Assembly (NCBI GenBank): GCA_024225635.1
Contig: JAAEMK010000744.1
Span: forward strand, 16,310-80,309
Direction: 5' to 3'
From: Desulfobacteraceae bacterium
GTDB taxonomy: Bacteria > Desulfobacterota > Desulfobacteria > Desulfobacterales > Desulfobacteraceae
Length of the DNA stretch: 64,000 bases
Part shown: positions 23,766 to 32,181 of the stretch, piece by piece
Layout of the letters: each line of letters begins with the position of its first letter
Numbering within the stretch: the first letter of the stretch is position 1
Notes under the pieces: generated by a model
What the model was told of the DNA's origin: nothing
The model's input: the letters and a program-made list of their open reading frames with translations, nothing else
The model's database searches: none
Made by a program: the position numbers and the translations under genes

Positions 23766-25106
23766 ATGGCAAACAATGGAAATACGGAACCCGGACAGGT
23801 AGCGCTGACCATAGACGAGGCCCTGGAAATCGGCCTGAACCTGCACCGGAACGGACAGCTGACCCAGGCCGAGATGCTCTATGGGCGTCTTATTGAGGCC
23901 GCACCGGAAAATCTCAACGCCCTGCACTATCTGGGCCTGCTGTGCCACCAGCAGAACCGGAGCAACGAGGCGGTGGAACTGATAAAACGGATCATCACCC
24001 TTGCACCGGAGAATGCCGATGCCCACAACAACCTTGGCAACGTGCTCGAGGGAATAGGAAAGGCCGGCCAGGCTGAAGAATGCTATCGAAAGGCCATCTC
24101 CCTGTTTCCCGACCATGGCCCGGCCCTGAACAACCTTGGGGTGGTGCTCATGGCCCGGAACAAGGTGGCGGAAGCGGTGGAGACCTATCAAAATGCCATC
24201 CGGGTGGCGCCCTATTCCGCTGATTTTCATTATAACCTGGGCAATGCCCTGGTCAAATCCGGGGATGCCGACGGGGCCATCGCCTCCTACCAGCGTGCCA
24301 TCACCCTGAAGCCCGACTATGCCCTTGCCTGGCAGCGGCTGGCCATGACGTTTATATCCGCCGACCGGAAAAAAGAGGCTGAAGCGGTGTTTGAAAAATG
24401 GCTCACGGTGGACCCCGGGAATCCCACGGTTCTGTATCTCCAGGCGGCCTGCCTGGGCAATGCCCCCCCGGACCGGGCCCCGAACCAGTATGTTCAGCAG
24501 GTGTTTGATGACATGGCAGACAGCTTTGACACCCATCTGGTGGAAAGGCTGGAGTACCGGGCGCCAGACCTGCTCATGGAAGCCCTTGCCCAGGCGCTGC
24601 CCCAACCGGCCGCCGTGCTTGCGATACTGGATGCGGGCTGCGGCACGGGTCTCTGCGGGCCGCCCCTTCGGCCCTATGCCGGAGAACTCACCGGCGTGGA
24701 CCTCTCCCCGGGCATGCTGGCCAAGGCAAAGGGCAGAAATGTGTATGACAATCTTGAAACCGCTGAATTGACGGAGTTCCTTGATCAGCACGACCACGCC
24801 TTTGATGTCATTTTCTCGGCAGATACCCTGTGTTACTTTGGTACCCTTGCCCATGTGTTTGATGCATCCGCAAACGCCTTGAAGCCGGACGGGCTGTTCG
24901 CGTTTACCCTGGAGGAGGCAGAGAAAACCGACGTGAACCCAAGGCTCAACTCCCACGGCAGATATTCCCACCCCCGCTCCTATGCGACAAAAACCCTTGC
25001 CGATGCCGGGTTTGACGTTGTTTCCATGGCATCAAAGGTACTGCGCAAGGAAGAGGGGCGGCCGGTATCGGGATTTGTGGTGGTGGCAAGGAAAAAACAG
25101 CGGTAA
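23766..25106 (+). CDS. TPR-repeat protein with C-terminal SAM-dependent methyltransferase domain
   Basis: A 446-aa protein starting at ATG 23766, with AAAGGGG upstream. The N-terminal half (about 20-225) consists of six or so TPR units (for example ADAHNNLGNVLEGIGKAGQA, PALNNLGVVLMARNK). The C-terminal half is a class I methyltransferase with the SAM motif ILDAGCGTGLCG (about residues 280-291) and ELTGVDLSPGML. Such TPR-methyltransferases occur in many proteobacteria with unknown substrates. It sits between the peptidase module and vgrG, and GC content is back to core level. A T6SS role is not shown. Confidence 0.82.
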   Translation: MANNGNTEPGQVALTIDEALEIGLNLHRNGQLTQAEMLYGRLIEAAPENLNALHYLGLLCHQQNRSNEAVELIKRIITLAPENADAHNNLGNVLEGIGKAGQAEECYRKAISLFPDHGPALNNLGVVLMARNKVAEAVETYQNAIRVAPYSADFHYNLGNALVKSGDADGAIASYQRAITLKPDYALAWQRLAMTFISADRKKEAEAVFEKWLTVDPGNPTVLYLQAACLGNAPPDRAPNQYVQQVFDDMADSFDTHLVERLEYRAPDLLMEALAQALPQPAAVLAILDAGCGTGLCGPPLRPYAGELTGVDLSPGMLAKAKGRNVYDNLETAELTEFLDQHDHAFDVIFSADTLCYFGTLAHVFDASANALKPDGLFAFTLEEAEKTDVNPRLNSHGRYSHPRSYATKTLADAGFDVVSMASKVLRKEEGRPVSGFVVVARKKQR

Positions 25107-25157
25107 TATGGCATGGTTGCCCGGCCCGGGTCCCATGGAGTGGCAGGGCTTTATCTG

Positions 25158-25187
25158 TTGACATCACGGGAACAAGTCTGGTATTCA
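25158..25187 (+). promoter_or_regulatory. Possible sigma70-type promoter for the vgrG operon
   Basis: A perfect TTGACA at 25158-25163 is followed after 18 nt by TATTCA (25182-25187), a weak -10 match. It lies in the 160-nt gap ahead of vgrG, the only sizeable gap before an otherwise compact operon. A tentative call. Confidence 0.35.
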
Positions 25188-25266
25188 AAAAGGATTATAT
25201 GCTTATCTTATCGTAAACGGTTTATTATCATTATTTTACCGCTCCTCACCTTAAACGGGGGCTGTC

Positions 25267-27405
25267 ATGTATACACAGGAAAACCGGTTTTTTGCCGTTA
25301 ACACGCCGCTCGGTCCGGATGAACTGCTCCTCACCGGGTTCAACGGAAGAGAAGGAATTTCAGAGCTTTTCAGCTTTGAATTAAGAATGATTTCGGAAAG
25401 ACACGATATCGTGTTTAAGGATATCATTGGAAAAAACGTCTCCGTTTCCATCATGCTTGCAGACGGCAGCAAGCGCTACTTAAACGGCCTGATATCCAGT
25501 TTCAGCCAGTCAGGTGGAGACCGAGTCGGCAGTGAGACCCAGTTCTCGTCCTATACCGCCACCATAATGCCCTGGTTCTGGCTCCTGACCCGGACGGCGG
25601 ATTCAAGGATATTTCAAAAACTCTCAGTGCCGGATATCGTTGAGAAAATCTTTGCGGAATACGGTTTCACCGACCACAGCCTGAGGCTGCAAGGCAGCTA
25701 TGAACCACGGGAGTATACCGTACAGTACCGGGAAACCGACTTTAACTTTATTGCCCGCCTCCTTGAGGAGGAGGGCATCTTCTATTTTTTTGAGCACGAG
25801 GAAAAAAAGCATACCATGGTGCTGGCGGATTCGCCAACCGAGCACAGCCCCTGTCCCAACCGGGATTTTGCAAGATACCTGGTAACCGACGGCAGTGAGG
25901 AGGGAGAGGATGTCCTCACCCGCATCGAGGCAATGAAAGAGATACGGGCGGGCAGATACACCTTGAAAGACTTCAACTTCCAGGTTCCCAATACGGACCT
26001 GAAGGTGACAACCGATTCAAAATACCAGGTGGGACCGGAAGAAAGGGAAATTTATGATTATCCGGGGGTATACGCCAACCGCGGCCAGGGCGACCGGCTG
26101 ACCACCATACGCATAGAAGAGGAGGAAGCCCGGATCACCACCATCACCGGCAACGGCAGCTGCCGCCACTTTGCCTCGGGTTTCCGGTTCACCCTGCAGG
26201 AGTATTTCCGGGACGACATGAACGACAAGGACTATGTGCTCACCCGGGTGGAACACCATGCAGACCAGAAGGAGAGCTACAGAAGCGGCACAGCAGCTGA
26301 CAGCAGCTATGCCAACCGGTTTGAATGCATTCCGTTCGAAGTACCGTTCAGACCGCCCCGGTCAACGCCCAGACCGGTGGTGAAAGGCGTGCAGACCGCC
26401 ATCGTGGTGGGCCCGGCCGGTGAAGAGATCCATACGGACGAGTTTGGCCGGGTCAAGGTTCAGTTTCACTGGGACCGTGAGGGAAAAAATGATGAGAACA
26501 GTTCCTGCTGGATCAGGGTGTCCCAGGTCTGGGCCGGGGCGAGCTGGGGAGCCATGTATATTCCCCGGATCGGCCATGAGGTGATTGTTGAATTCATTGA
26601 AGGCAATCCCGACAGACCCATCATCACCGGCAGGGTTTACCACGGCAACAATACCCCGCCCTACCCCCTGCCGGCCAATAAAACCAGAAGCACCATCAAG
26701 TCAAACTCCACCATTGGCGGCGGCGGATCAAACGAATTCCGCTTTGAGGACAAAAAAGGCGATGAAGAGATCTACCTTCACGGACAAAAAGACTGGAACA
26801 TTATCATTGAAAACAATAAGACCCAGTCCGTGGGCGTGGATGAATCCCTGTCCGTGGGCCACGACCGGACGAAAACCGTGGGCAATGATCAGAAGGAAAC
26901 CATCGGGGTAAATAAAACCATACAGGTGGGAACCAACCATAGCGAGACGGTTGGGAGTAACATGACCCAGACCGTGGGGGTCAACAAGACGGAAACCATC
27001 GGCGCGGCAAAGGCATTGACCATTGGGGCCGCCTACCAGGTCACGGTGGGCGCCGCCATGAATGAAACCGTGGGGGCGGCCAAGGCGGAAGAGATAGGGG
27101 CGGCCAAATCAGTCAATATCGGGGCCGACTCCAGCGAAAATATCGCCCAGGACAAATCGGTCAGTGCCGGCAAGGATATCAGCATGACCTCGGGCAAGAA
27201 AACAACCTTGAAGTCCGGGGATGACTTTTCCATCGGGGGGGATAAAAAAGGGGTGATTGAAATCAAGGACCAGTTAACCATCAAGGTCGGCAAAGCCTCC
27301 ATTACCATGAAGAAAAACGGCGATATCACCATTAAGGGAAAAAACATAAACACCAAGGGTTCCGGGAATGTCATCATAAAGGGCAAAAAGATACTGGAGA
27401 ATTGA
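25267..27405 (+). CDS. vgrG: VgrG (TssI), T6SS spike protein
   Basis: A 712-aa VgrG. The N-terminal gp27-like region (1 to ~350) has RLLEEEGIFYFFEH; the gp5 OB-fold segment follows (GRVKVQFHWDREG, about 400-412; SWGAMYIPRIGHEVIVEFIEGNPDRPIITGRV region, about 420-455). The C-terminal beta-helix (about 515-660) consists of repeats such as VGVNKTETIGAAK with a VG/IG every ten or so residues and a final KGKKILEN. There is no extra catalytic domain, so this is a structural spike; effectors are likely supplied by the following genes. It opens a compact operon through TIGR02270. Confidence 0.95.
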   Translation: MYTQENRFFAVNTPLGPDELLLTGFNGREGISELFSFELRMISERHDIVFKDIIGKNVSVSIMLADGSKRYLNGLISSFSQSGGDRVGSETQFSSYTATIMPWFWLLTRTADSRIFQKLSVPDIVEKIFAEYGFTDHSLRLQGSYEPREYTVQYRETDFNFIARLLEEEGIFYFFEHEEKKHTMVLADSPTEHSPCPNRDFARYLVTDGSEEGEDVLTRIEAMKEIRAGRYTLKDFNFQVPNTDLKVTTDSKYQVGPEEREIYDYPGVYANRGQGDRLTTIRIEEEEARITTITGNGSCRHFASGFRFTLQEYFRDDMNDKDYVLTRVEHHADQKESYRSGTAADSSYANRFECIPFEVPFRPPRSTPRPVVKGVQTAIVVGPAGEEIHTDEFGRVKVQFHWDREGKNDENSSCWIRVSQVWAGASWGAMYIPRIGHEVIVEFIEGNPDRPIITGRVYHGNNTPPYPLPANKTRSTIKSNSTIGGGGSNEFRFEDKKGDEEIYLHGQKDWNIIIENNKTQSVGVDESLSVGHDRTKTVGNDQKETIGVNKTIQVGTNHSETVGSNMTQTVGVNKTETIGAAKALTIGAAYQVTVGAAMNETVGAAKAEEIGAAKSVNIGADSSENIAQDKSVSAGKDISMTSGKKTTLKSGDDFSIGGDKKGVIEIKDQLTIKVGKASITMKKNGDITIKGKNINTKGSGNVIIKGKKILEN

Positions 27406-27409
27406 TCAG

Positions 27410-27928
27410 ATGAAAGGGGCTTTGGCGGACAATGTCCGCAAACTTGAGTTTTCAAGGCAGATCAAGGGCGCCGTCGCAGGCAGAATCGTGGAAACCGACC
27501 CAAACGGCAGGGTCCTGGTTGACTTTCCGGGCAACCCCCGGGAACCGGTCCAGGCAAGACTAACCCGCTCAGTCAAAACGCAGCTGCAGGAGGAAAAGCA
27601 TATTTTCCCCCTTGAGGTACTGCTTGTGTTTGAAAACAACAATCCAGAACGGCCTGTGATCGTGGATATCCTGTGCTCAGGTCTTGAAGAAGGGAATTCC
27701 AATGCCAATACCCCGGAAGAGATCCGCCTTGACAGGGAAAAACCGGAGGAGGTGGAGGTTGACGGCAGGAAAATCACTTTCACGGCCAAAGAGGAGATCG
27801 TGCTTCGCTGCGGCAAATCAAGCATCACCCTGACAAAAGCCGGCAAGGTGATTATCCGGGGCGCATATCTATTGAATCGCTCCTCAGGGGTAAACAAGAT
27901 CAAGGGCGGATCGGTGCAGATAAATTAA
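27410..27928 (+). CDS. DUF6484 domain protein, VgrG-associated
   Basis: A 172-aa protein with the DUF6484 OB-like N-terminal region (GAVAGRIVETDPNGRVLVDF, about 20-39; ARLTRSV) and a C-terminal beta-solenoid-like tail (TFTAKEEIVLRCGKSSITLT) resembling the end of VgrG. Such proteins are regularly encoded next to VgrG and DUF2169 genes; a spike-extension or adaptor role is inferred. The start lies 4 nt after vgrG and the stop is 2 nt before the next start. Confidence 0.8.
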   Translation: MKGALADNVRKLEFSRQIKGAVAGRIVETDPNGRVLVDFPGNPREPVQARLTRSVKTQLQEEKHIFPLEVLLVFENNNPERPVIVDILCSGLEEGNSNANTPEEIRLDREKPEEVEVDGRKITFTAKEEIVLRCGKSSITLTKAGKVIIRGAYLLNRSSGVNKIKGGSVQIN

Positions 27929-27930
27929 TT

Positions 27931-29031
27931 ATGAGATTAGAACACATAACAGCCATGGAAGCCGGCTATACAATGGGCATGCAGCCGGACGGCCGTGAAC
28001 TCCTGGTGGTCTGCGTCAAAGGAACGTTTACGATTCCTGAAAACGGCGGCGAACCCGAGCTTGCCAAAGAGCAGGTGCCGCTATTTGAAGCAGATGAATT
28101 TACCGGCGAACCAGGCCTTTCCGCCCCTTTATATGAAAGCGATTATGCGCCCCGCAAACCGTTTTGCGATGTGCTGCTGAACGGCAGCGCCCATGCGCCG
28201 GACGGCCAGCCCGCCAGAATAGTGCCGGTCTCCCTGCAAGTCGGTCCCATTTCCAAGACATTCAATGTGGTGGGCCACCGGGTCTGGAAAAATGGTTTTC
28301 TCTCCTTTAAGCCAGGTAAGCCCCTGCCCTTTACACAAATGCCGATTTCCTATGACACGGCATTTGGCGGAGTGGATTCAAACCATGAAAACCCCAAAAA
28401 ACATACCGCCTGGATGCAGAATCCCGTTGGTGTGGGATTCCACACGATTCTCAAATCTGCGTTTGTAAAGGACACTCCCCTGGCCAACACGGAAGAGAGG
28501 GGAAAGCCCGTATTAAAACCCAACGGAAAATACCGGCCCATGTCCTTTGGTCCGGTGGGGCGCGGATGGCAGCCAAGGAGCGCATTGGCCGGCACCTATG
28601 ATCAGGACTGGATGGACTATGTTTTTCCGTTTCTGCCGGCTGATTTCAACGATGCCTATTTCCAGGCCGCCCCAAAAGATCAGCAGATGCCGTATCCCCG
28701 GGAGGGCGAAACCGTGGGGCTTCTCAATCTGACCCCTGAAGGACGCACCATTTTCAGGTTGCCGGCAAAAAATATCATGGTGACGTTTTTCCTGAAAAAC
28801 GGCGAAGAAAAAGATATTCCGGCAATGCCAGACACCATCATGCTGGAAACGGATAAAAAGATTTTTACGTTAACATGGCGGGCATCGCTTCCCTTGAAGA
28901 AAAATATGTTTGAAGTGGAGCTTGCGCTGATTGCCGAAAGTGAAGAAGAGAAGGAAAAACTGCGTTCAAAAAAAGAGATATCATTTCCTTTGACCGAAAT
29001 CGAAGAGGATGAATTACCGGAGGAGGTTTAA
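27931..29031 (+). CDS. DUF2169 T6SS adaptor/chaperone
   Basis: A 366-aa DUF2169 protein. Conserved blocks are LLVVCVKGTFTI (about 26-37), APRKPFCDVLLNGSAHAP (about 72-89), PISYDTAFGGVD (about 138-149) and GPVGRGWQPR (about 207-216). DUF2169 proteins act as chaperones/adaptors that load PAAR-type effectors onto VgrG. The place between vgrG and the DUF4150 toxin gene agrees with this. It ends in an acidic tail (EIEEDELPEEV). Confidence 0.88.
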   Translation: MRLEHITAMEAGYTMGMQPDGRELLVVCVKGTFTIPENGGEPELAKEQVPLFEADEFTGEPGLSAPLYESDYAPRKPFCDVLLNGSAHAPDGQPARIVPVSLQVGPISKTFNVVGHRVWKNGFLSFKPGKPLPFTQMPISYDTAFGGVDSNHENPKKHTAWMQNPVGVGFHTILKSAFVKDTPLANTEERGKPVLKPNGKYRPMSFGPVGRGWQPRSALAGTYDQDWMDYVFPFLPADFNDAYFQAAPKDQQMPYPREGETVGLLNLTPEGRTIFRLPAKNIMVTFFLKNGEEKDIPAMPDTIMLETDKKIFTLTWRASLPLKKNMFEVELALIAESEEEKEKLRSKKEISFPLTEIEEDELPEEV

Positions 29032-30066
29032 TTGCAGGGGATTTCGATCTGCGCCACCGGCATGGTGACGGGTGTCGGGCTGACCGCCCCTTCAAGCTGT
29101 GCGGCAATCCGGTGCGGGCTCAATAACGTCCAGGAGACACGCTTCATGGACAGCAGCGGGGAGTGGATCACCGGCAGTCATGCGCCTCTTGACCGCCCCT
29201 TGCGCGGCAGGGCAAAGCTTGTTCAGCTGGTTGCCCCGGCTATCCGCGAATGCCTGGATACCTTGAAAAATGAAAATCCGGAACAGATACCGCTGCTGCT
29301 TTGTGTTGCAGAGAAAGAGCGGCCAGGCAGATTTGAAGGCCTTGAAGACCGCTTGCTCCATGAGGTGCAGGATCAATTAACCGTCCGTTTCCATGAAAGT
29401 TCAACCGTTATTTCCAAGGGCCGGGTGGCAGGGGTTGTTGCGGTCAAAACGGCCATGGATCTGCTGCACCAAAGGCGATTGCCCTATTGCATCGTTGCAG
29501 GGGTGGACACCTTTTTGGTTGCAGGCACCCTGGCCGCGTTTGAGGAAAAGGACAGGCTTCTGACCGAAAGCAATTCAGACGGTTTTATTCCGGGCGAGGC
29601 CGGTGCCGCCGTGATGTTATCGCCTGCAAATCAAGGCGCCAATGGAGATATAAAGATCAAAGGGATCGGCCTGGGTCAGGAACCGGCATTTATCGATTCC
29701 GGGGAACCGTTGCGTGCCCAGGGGCTTGTGGAGGCCATCAGGGAAGCGTCACAAAGTTCCGGCATGACCATCGATGATCTGGATTACCGGATTACGGATG
29801 CCAATGGCGAGCAATACGGATTCAAGGAGGCGGCCCTGGCCCTGACCCGGACATTGAGAAAGCGAAAAGAAACCTTTGATATCCGGCATCCGGCCGAATG
29901 TGTAGGTGAAGTAGGCGCAGCCATTGTTCCTGTTGCATTGGGGGTGGCCCATGCCGGAGCAAAAAAAGGGTATGCACCGGGCAAAGCCGTTCTCTGCCAT
30001 TTTGGAAATAGCCAGGGTGAGCGGGGCGTGATGTTTTTAAGCCATCAAGAAAGCGAGGGTGGATAG
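29032..30066 (+). CDS. Ketosynthase/thiolase-like protein of the T6SS effector cassette, apparently non-catalytic
   Basis: A 344-aa protein with a beta-ketoacyl-synthase fold pattern (N-terminal ICATGMVTGVGLTAPSS; VAGVDTFL; GFIPGEAGAAVMLS; C-terminal CVGEVGAAIVPVALG). At the place where the active-site Cys of the family should be, the sequence reads VISKGRVAGVVAV, with no Cys, so catalysis is unlikely. TTG start directly after the DUF2169 stop, with a strong GGAGGAGG just ahead. Occurrence between DUF2169 and DUF4150 genes suggests a co-chaperone or scaffold for the toxin, by inference. Confidence 0.75.
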   Translation: MQGISICATGMVTGVGLTAPSSCAAIRCGLNNVQETRFMDSSGEWITGSHAPLDRPLRGRAKLVQLVAPAIRECLDTLKNENPEQIPLLLCVAEKERPGRFEGLEDRLLHEVQDQLTVRFHESSTVISKGRVAGVVAVKTAMDLLHQRRLPYCIVAGVDTFLVAGTLAAFEEKDRLLTESNSDGFIPGEAGAAVMLSPANQGANGDIKIKGIGLGQEPAFIDSGEPLRAQGLVEAIREASQSSGMTIDDLDYRITDANGEQYGFKEAALALTRTLRKRKETFDIRHPAECVGEVGAAIVPVALGVAHAGAKKGYAPGKAVLCHFGNSQGERGVMFLSHQESEGG

Positions 30067-31205
30067 TGGGAAATGATGTTTTTGCAAACGGAAGGGAGAT
30101 CTCCTGCAAAGCGGCTGACGGGAAGGCTCTTTGTGCATTTCCGGATGTCTGCTTTACGCCGCCCCAAACGGGTGCGACACCGCCCGGAGTACCGATTCCC
30201 TACCCCAATACCGCCTTTGCAAAGGACAGTGCCAAAGGCAGCAAAAAAGTCAAAATCTCCGGTAAGGAGGTGATGCTGAAGAACAAGTCCTATTTCAAAA
30301 AAAGTACCGGGGATGAGCCGGGCAGCACACCAAAAAAAGGCGTGATCACAAGTAAGATCACCGGTAAGGTTTACTTTAACAGCTGGTCCATGGATGTGAA
30401 ATTTGAAGGGCAGAATGTTGTAAGGCATCTGGACCTGACCACCCATAATCATGCGTCCTTCCCGGGCAATTCTCCAACCTGGCCATATCTGGATTCAATG
30501 GCGTTTGAAGGGCAAGGCCCGTGCAAAGAGGTTGCCAAAGGTATTAAGGATAATTGCCTGGGCACGGAAAGAAACGAAGCCGGTGAGGAAGCGGAGCCCC
30601 TATTTATCACAGACAAAAAAGGGGAGACAAAACGGAAACCGACCTTGAAAGCCATGTGCAACAACAAGGATTGCAAAAAATCGTTGAAATGCGTGGTATC
30701 CCCCAAGGAACCGAACAATTGTTGCCCTGACGAAAAAGGAAAGCAGCCTACCCCCCACCACATTGTTCCAAAATCCCAGTTCTACGAATCCGGTTTTGCC
30801 GGAAAAAGCAACAAGGCGAAACGGGACAAGGGCGCTTTGCTTTGCGAGGGCAAGAAGAACAAATATTCGCCGAGCAAGGCGCCTTGCATTTGTGCAGAAG
30901 GAAAAAGTCATTCGGAAGGGAAACACGGTGATATCCATGCTGAAACAAATACAAGGACAAGAGAGGCGATGGGTGTTGAAAGTGGAAAGCGAATTCCCAG
31001 TTCCGAACGCTGGGATGTGTCAAAGGCAGAAAGTATTGGAGCGGAAGCCGTGGAAGAGGTAACCCAATGTCCCAAAGGCTGTGTCGAAGATCAGGTGCGT
31101 AAGGGACATGAAAAAATGGGCATCAAGAAAAATGATAAGATACGGCCCACCACTGCGGGTGGAGAAGAAAAAAACCATGCAAAAATAGGAAAACCATTTG
31201 ATTGA
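30066..31205 (+). CDS. PAAR-like (DUF4150) effector with C-terminal HNH-type nuclease domain
   Basis: A 379-aa fusion. Residues ~1-125 are a DUF4150 PAAR-like domain (FPDVCFTPPQTGATPPGVPIPYPN; SWSMDVKFEGQNVVRHLDLTTHNHAS) that caps the VgrG tip. Residues ~190-330 form a Cys-rich, His-rich nuclease domain of the HNH/GHH type: THH-like PHHIVPKSQF with His231-His232, paired CNNKDC and NNCCPDE cysteines, then a CICAEGKSH block and HGDIHAETNTR. It probably degrades DNA or RNA in target cells. GTG start overlaps the previous stop (TAGTG). Immunity is likely supplied by the next gene. Confidence 0.85.
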   Translation: MGNDVFANGREISCKAADGKALCAFPDVCFTPPQTGATPPGVPIPYPNTAFAKDSAKGSKKVKISGKEVMLKNKSYFKKSTGDEPGSTPKKGVITSKITGKVYFNSWSMDVKFEGQNVVRHLDLTTHNHASFPGNSPTWPYLDSMAFEGQGPCKEVAKGIKDNCLGTERNEAGEEAEPLFITDKKGETKRKPTLKAMCNNKDCKKSLKCVVSPKEPNNCCPDEKGKQPTPHHIVPKSQFYESGFAGKSNKAKRDKGALLCEGKKNKYSPSKAPCICAEGKSHSEGKHGDIHAETNTRTREAMGVESGKRIPSSERWDVSKAESIGAEAVEEVTQCPKGCVEDQVRKGHEKMGIKKNDKIRPTTAGGEEKNHAKIGKPFD

Positions 31206-31230
31206 TGACGAACAAAGGAGGTAGTAAAGC

Positions 31231-32127
31231 ATGACAACTCATCCCCTGGAGGGTTCATTTATCAGAACCGGCGTCCTTCGATTTGCGAATGTCGGGTTTA
31301 TCCTGGCATGTGACCCGCAAAAGGAAGAAGATGGGATTGCACATACAATAATATACACTTGGGATACCGGGACATTTTATGAAGGAGAGGCCAACTTTGA
31401 TGCGAATTCCTGCTGTATCATCAAGGAGCCGGAACCGGGCTTTGTGATCACTGCCGGCTCGGGCGGTTATTCCGTACATACGAGGAATGGAGAGACTAAC
31501 GGCAACATTTTCCAGAACAGCCATCCAAAACCCGAGGCGCCCAGGTACGGTGATTTTCGGTCTGTATCGGAAATTGGCGGCAAGGCCCATGCCGTTGGCC
31601 TGCGAGGCATGGTCTACCGGCTTGACGTGCTGTCGGACTGGACACGTATCGACCAGGGACTCCCGGGAGATTTCAATATTCAAGCGATTCACGGGATGGA
31701 TGCTTCCGATCTATACGCGGTTGGGCGTAAAGGCGAAATCTGGCACTTTGACGGCAGCAACTGGTCCAAGGAGGATTTGCCAACCAATGTGAACCTCACA
31801 ACGGTAAAATGCGTTTCAGATGGGACGGTGTACCTGGGAGGACATGACGGGATACTGATTCGGGGCGGCAGACACAGCTGGGAGCTGGTCGAGCATGGGG
31901 AAACAACAGATGACATATGGGGCCTTGAATGGTTTGGGGATCAATTATACGTATCCACCATGTCCAGCCTCTATCGGCTTGAGGGAGACGAACTCAAGCA
32001 GGTTGACTTTGATGACGATGAGCCTGACACGACTTACCAGCTGAGTGCCATCGAAGATATCATGTGGTCCATCGGCAGAGAGGACATCATGGCCTATGAC
32101 GGAAAAACCTGGACCAGAATAGTATAA
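31231..32127 (+). CDS. Beta-propeller-like protein, candidate immunity protein for the HNH effector
   Basis: A 298-aa protein of repeated short beta units (VSEIGGKAHAVGLRGMVYRL; HGMDASDLYAVGRKGEIWHFDGSNW; WLEWFGDQLYVST-like), consistent with a small beta-propeller. No signal peptide, so it is cytosolic, matching a nuclease target compartment. A Shine-Dalgarno AAAGGAGG sits 10 nt ahead of the ATG and the gene follows the toxin by 25 nt. Proteins of this kind recur beside DUF4150/HNH genes; the immunity role is inferred. Confidence 0.65.
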   Translation: MTTHPLEGSFIRTGVLRFANVGFILACDPQKEEDGIAHTIIYTWDTGTFYEGEANFDANSCCIIKEPEPGFVITAGSGGYSVHTRNGETNGNIFQNSHPKPEAPRYGDFRSVSEIGGKAHAVGLRGMVYRLDVLSDWTRIDQGLPGDFNIQAIHGMDASDLYAVGRKGEIWHFDGSNWSKEDLPTNVNLTTVKCVSDGTVYLGGHDGILIRGGRHSWELVEHGETTDDIWGLEWFGDQLYVSTMSSLYRLEGDELKQVDFDDDEPDTTYQLSAIEDIMWSIGREDIMAYDGKTWTRIV

Positions 32128-32181
32128 ATGACAGGACAGGTTGGGTAAAATGAGGAATCAAGAACCATATAAAATATCATC

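Noticed and set aside
26820-27130. VgrG C-terminal repeats as a separate repeat element
   Set aside because: Regular VG/IG repeats are the ordinary beta-helix of VgrG spikes and stay within one reading frame.
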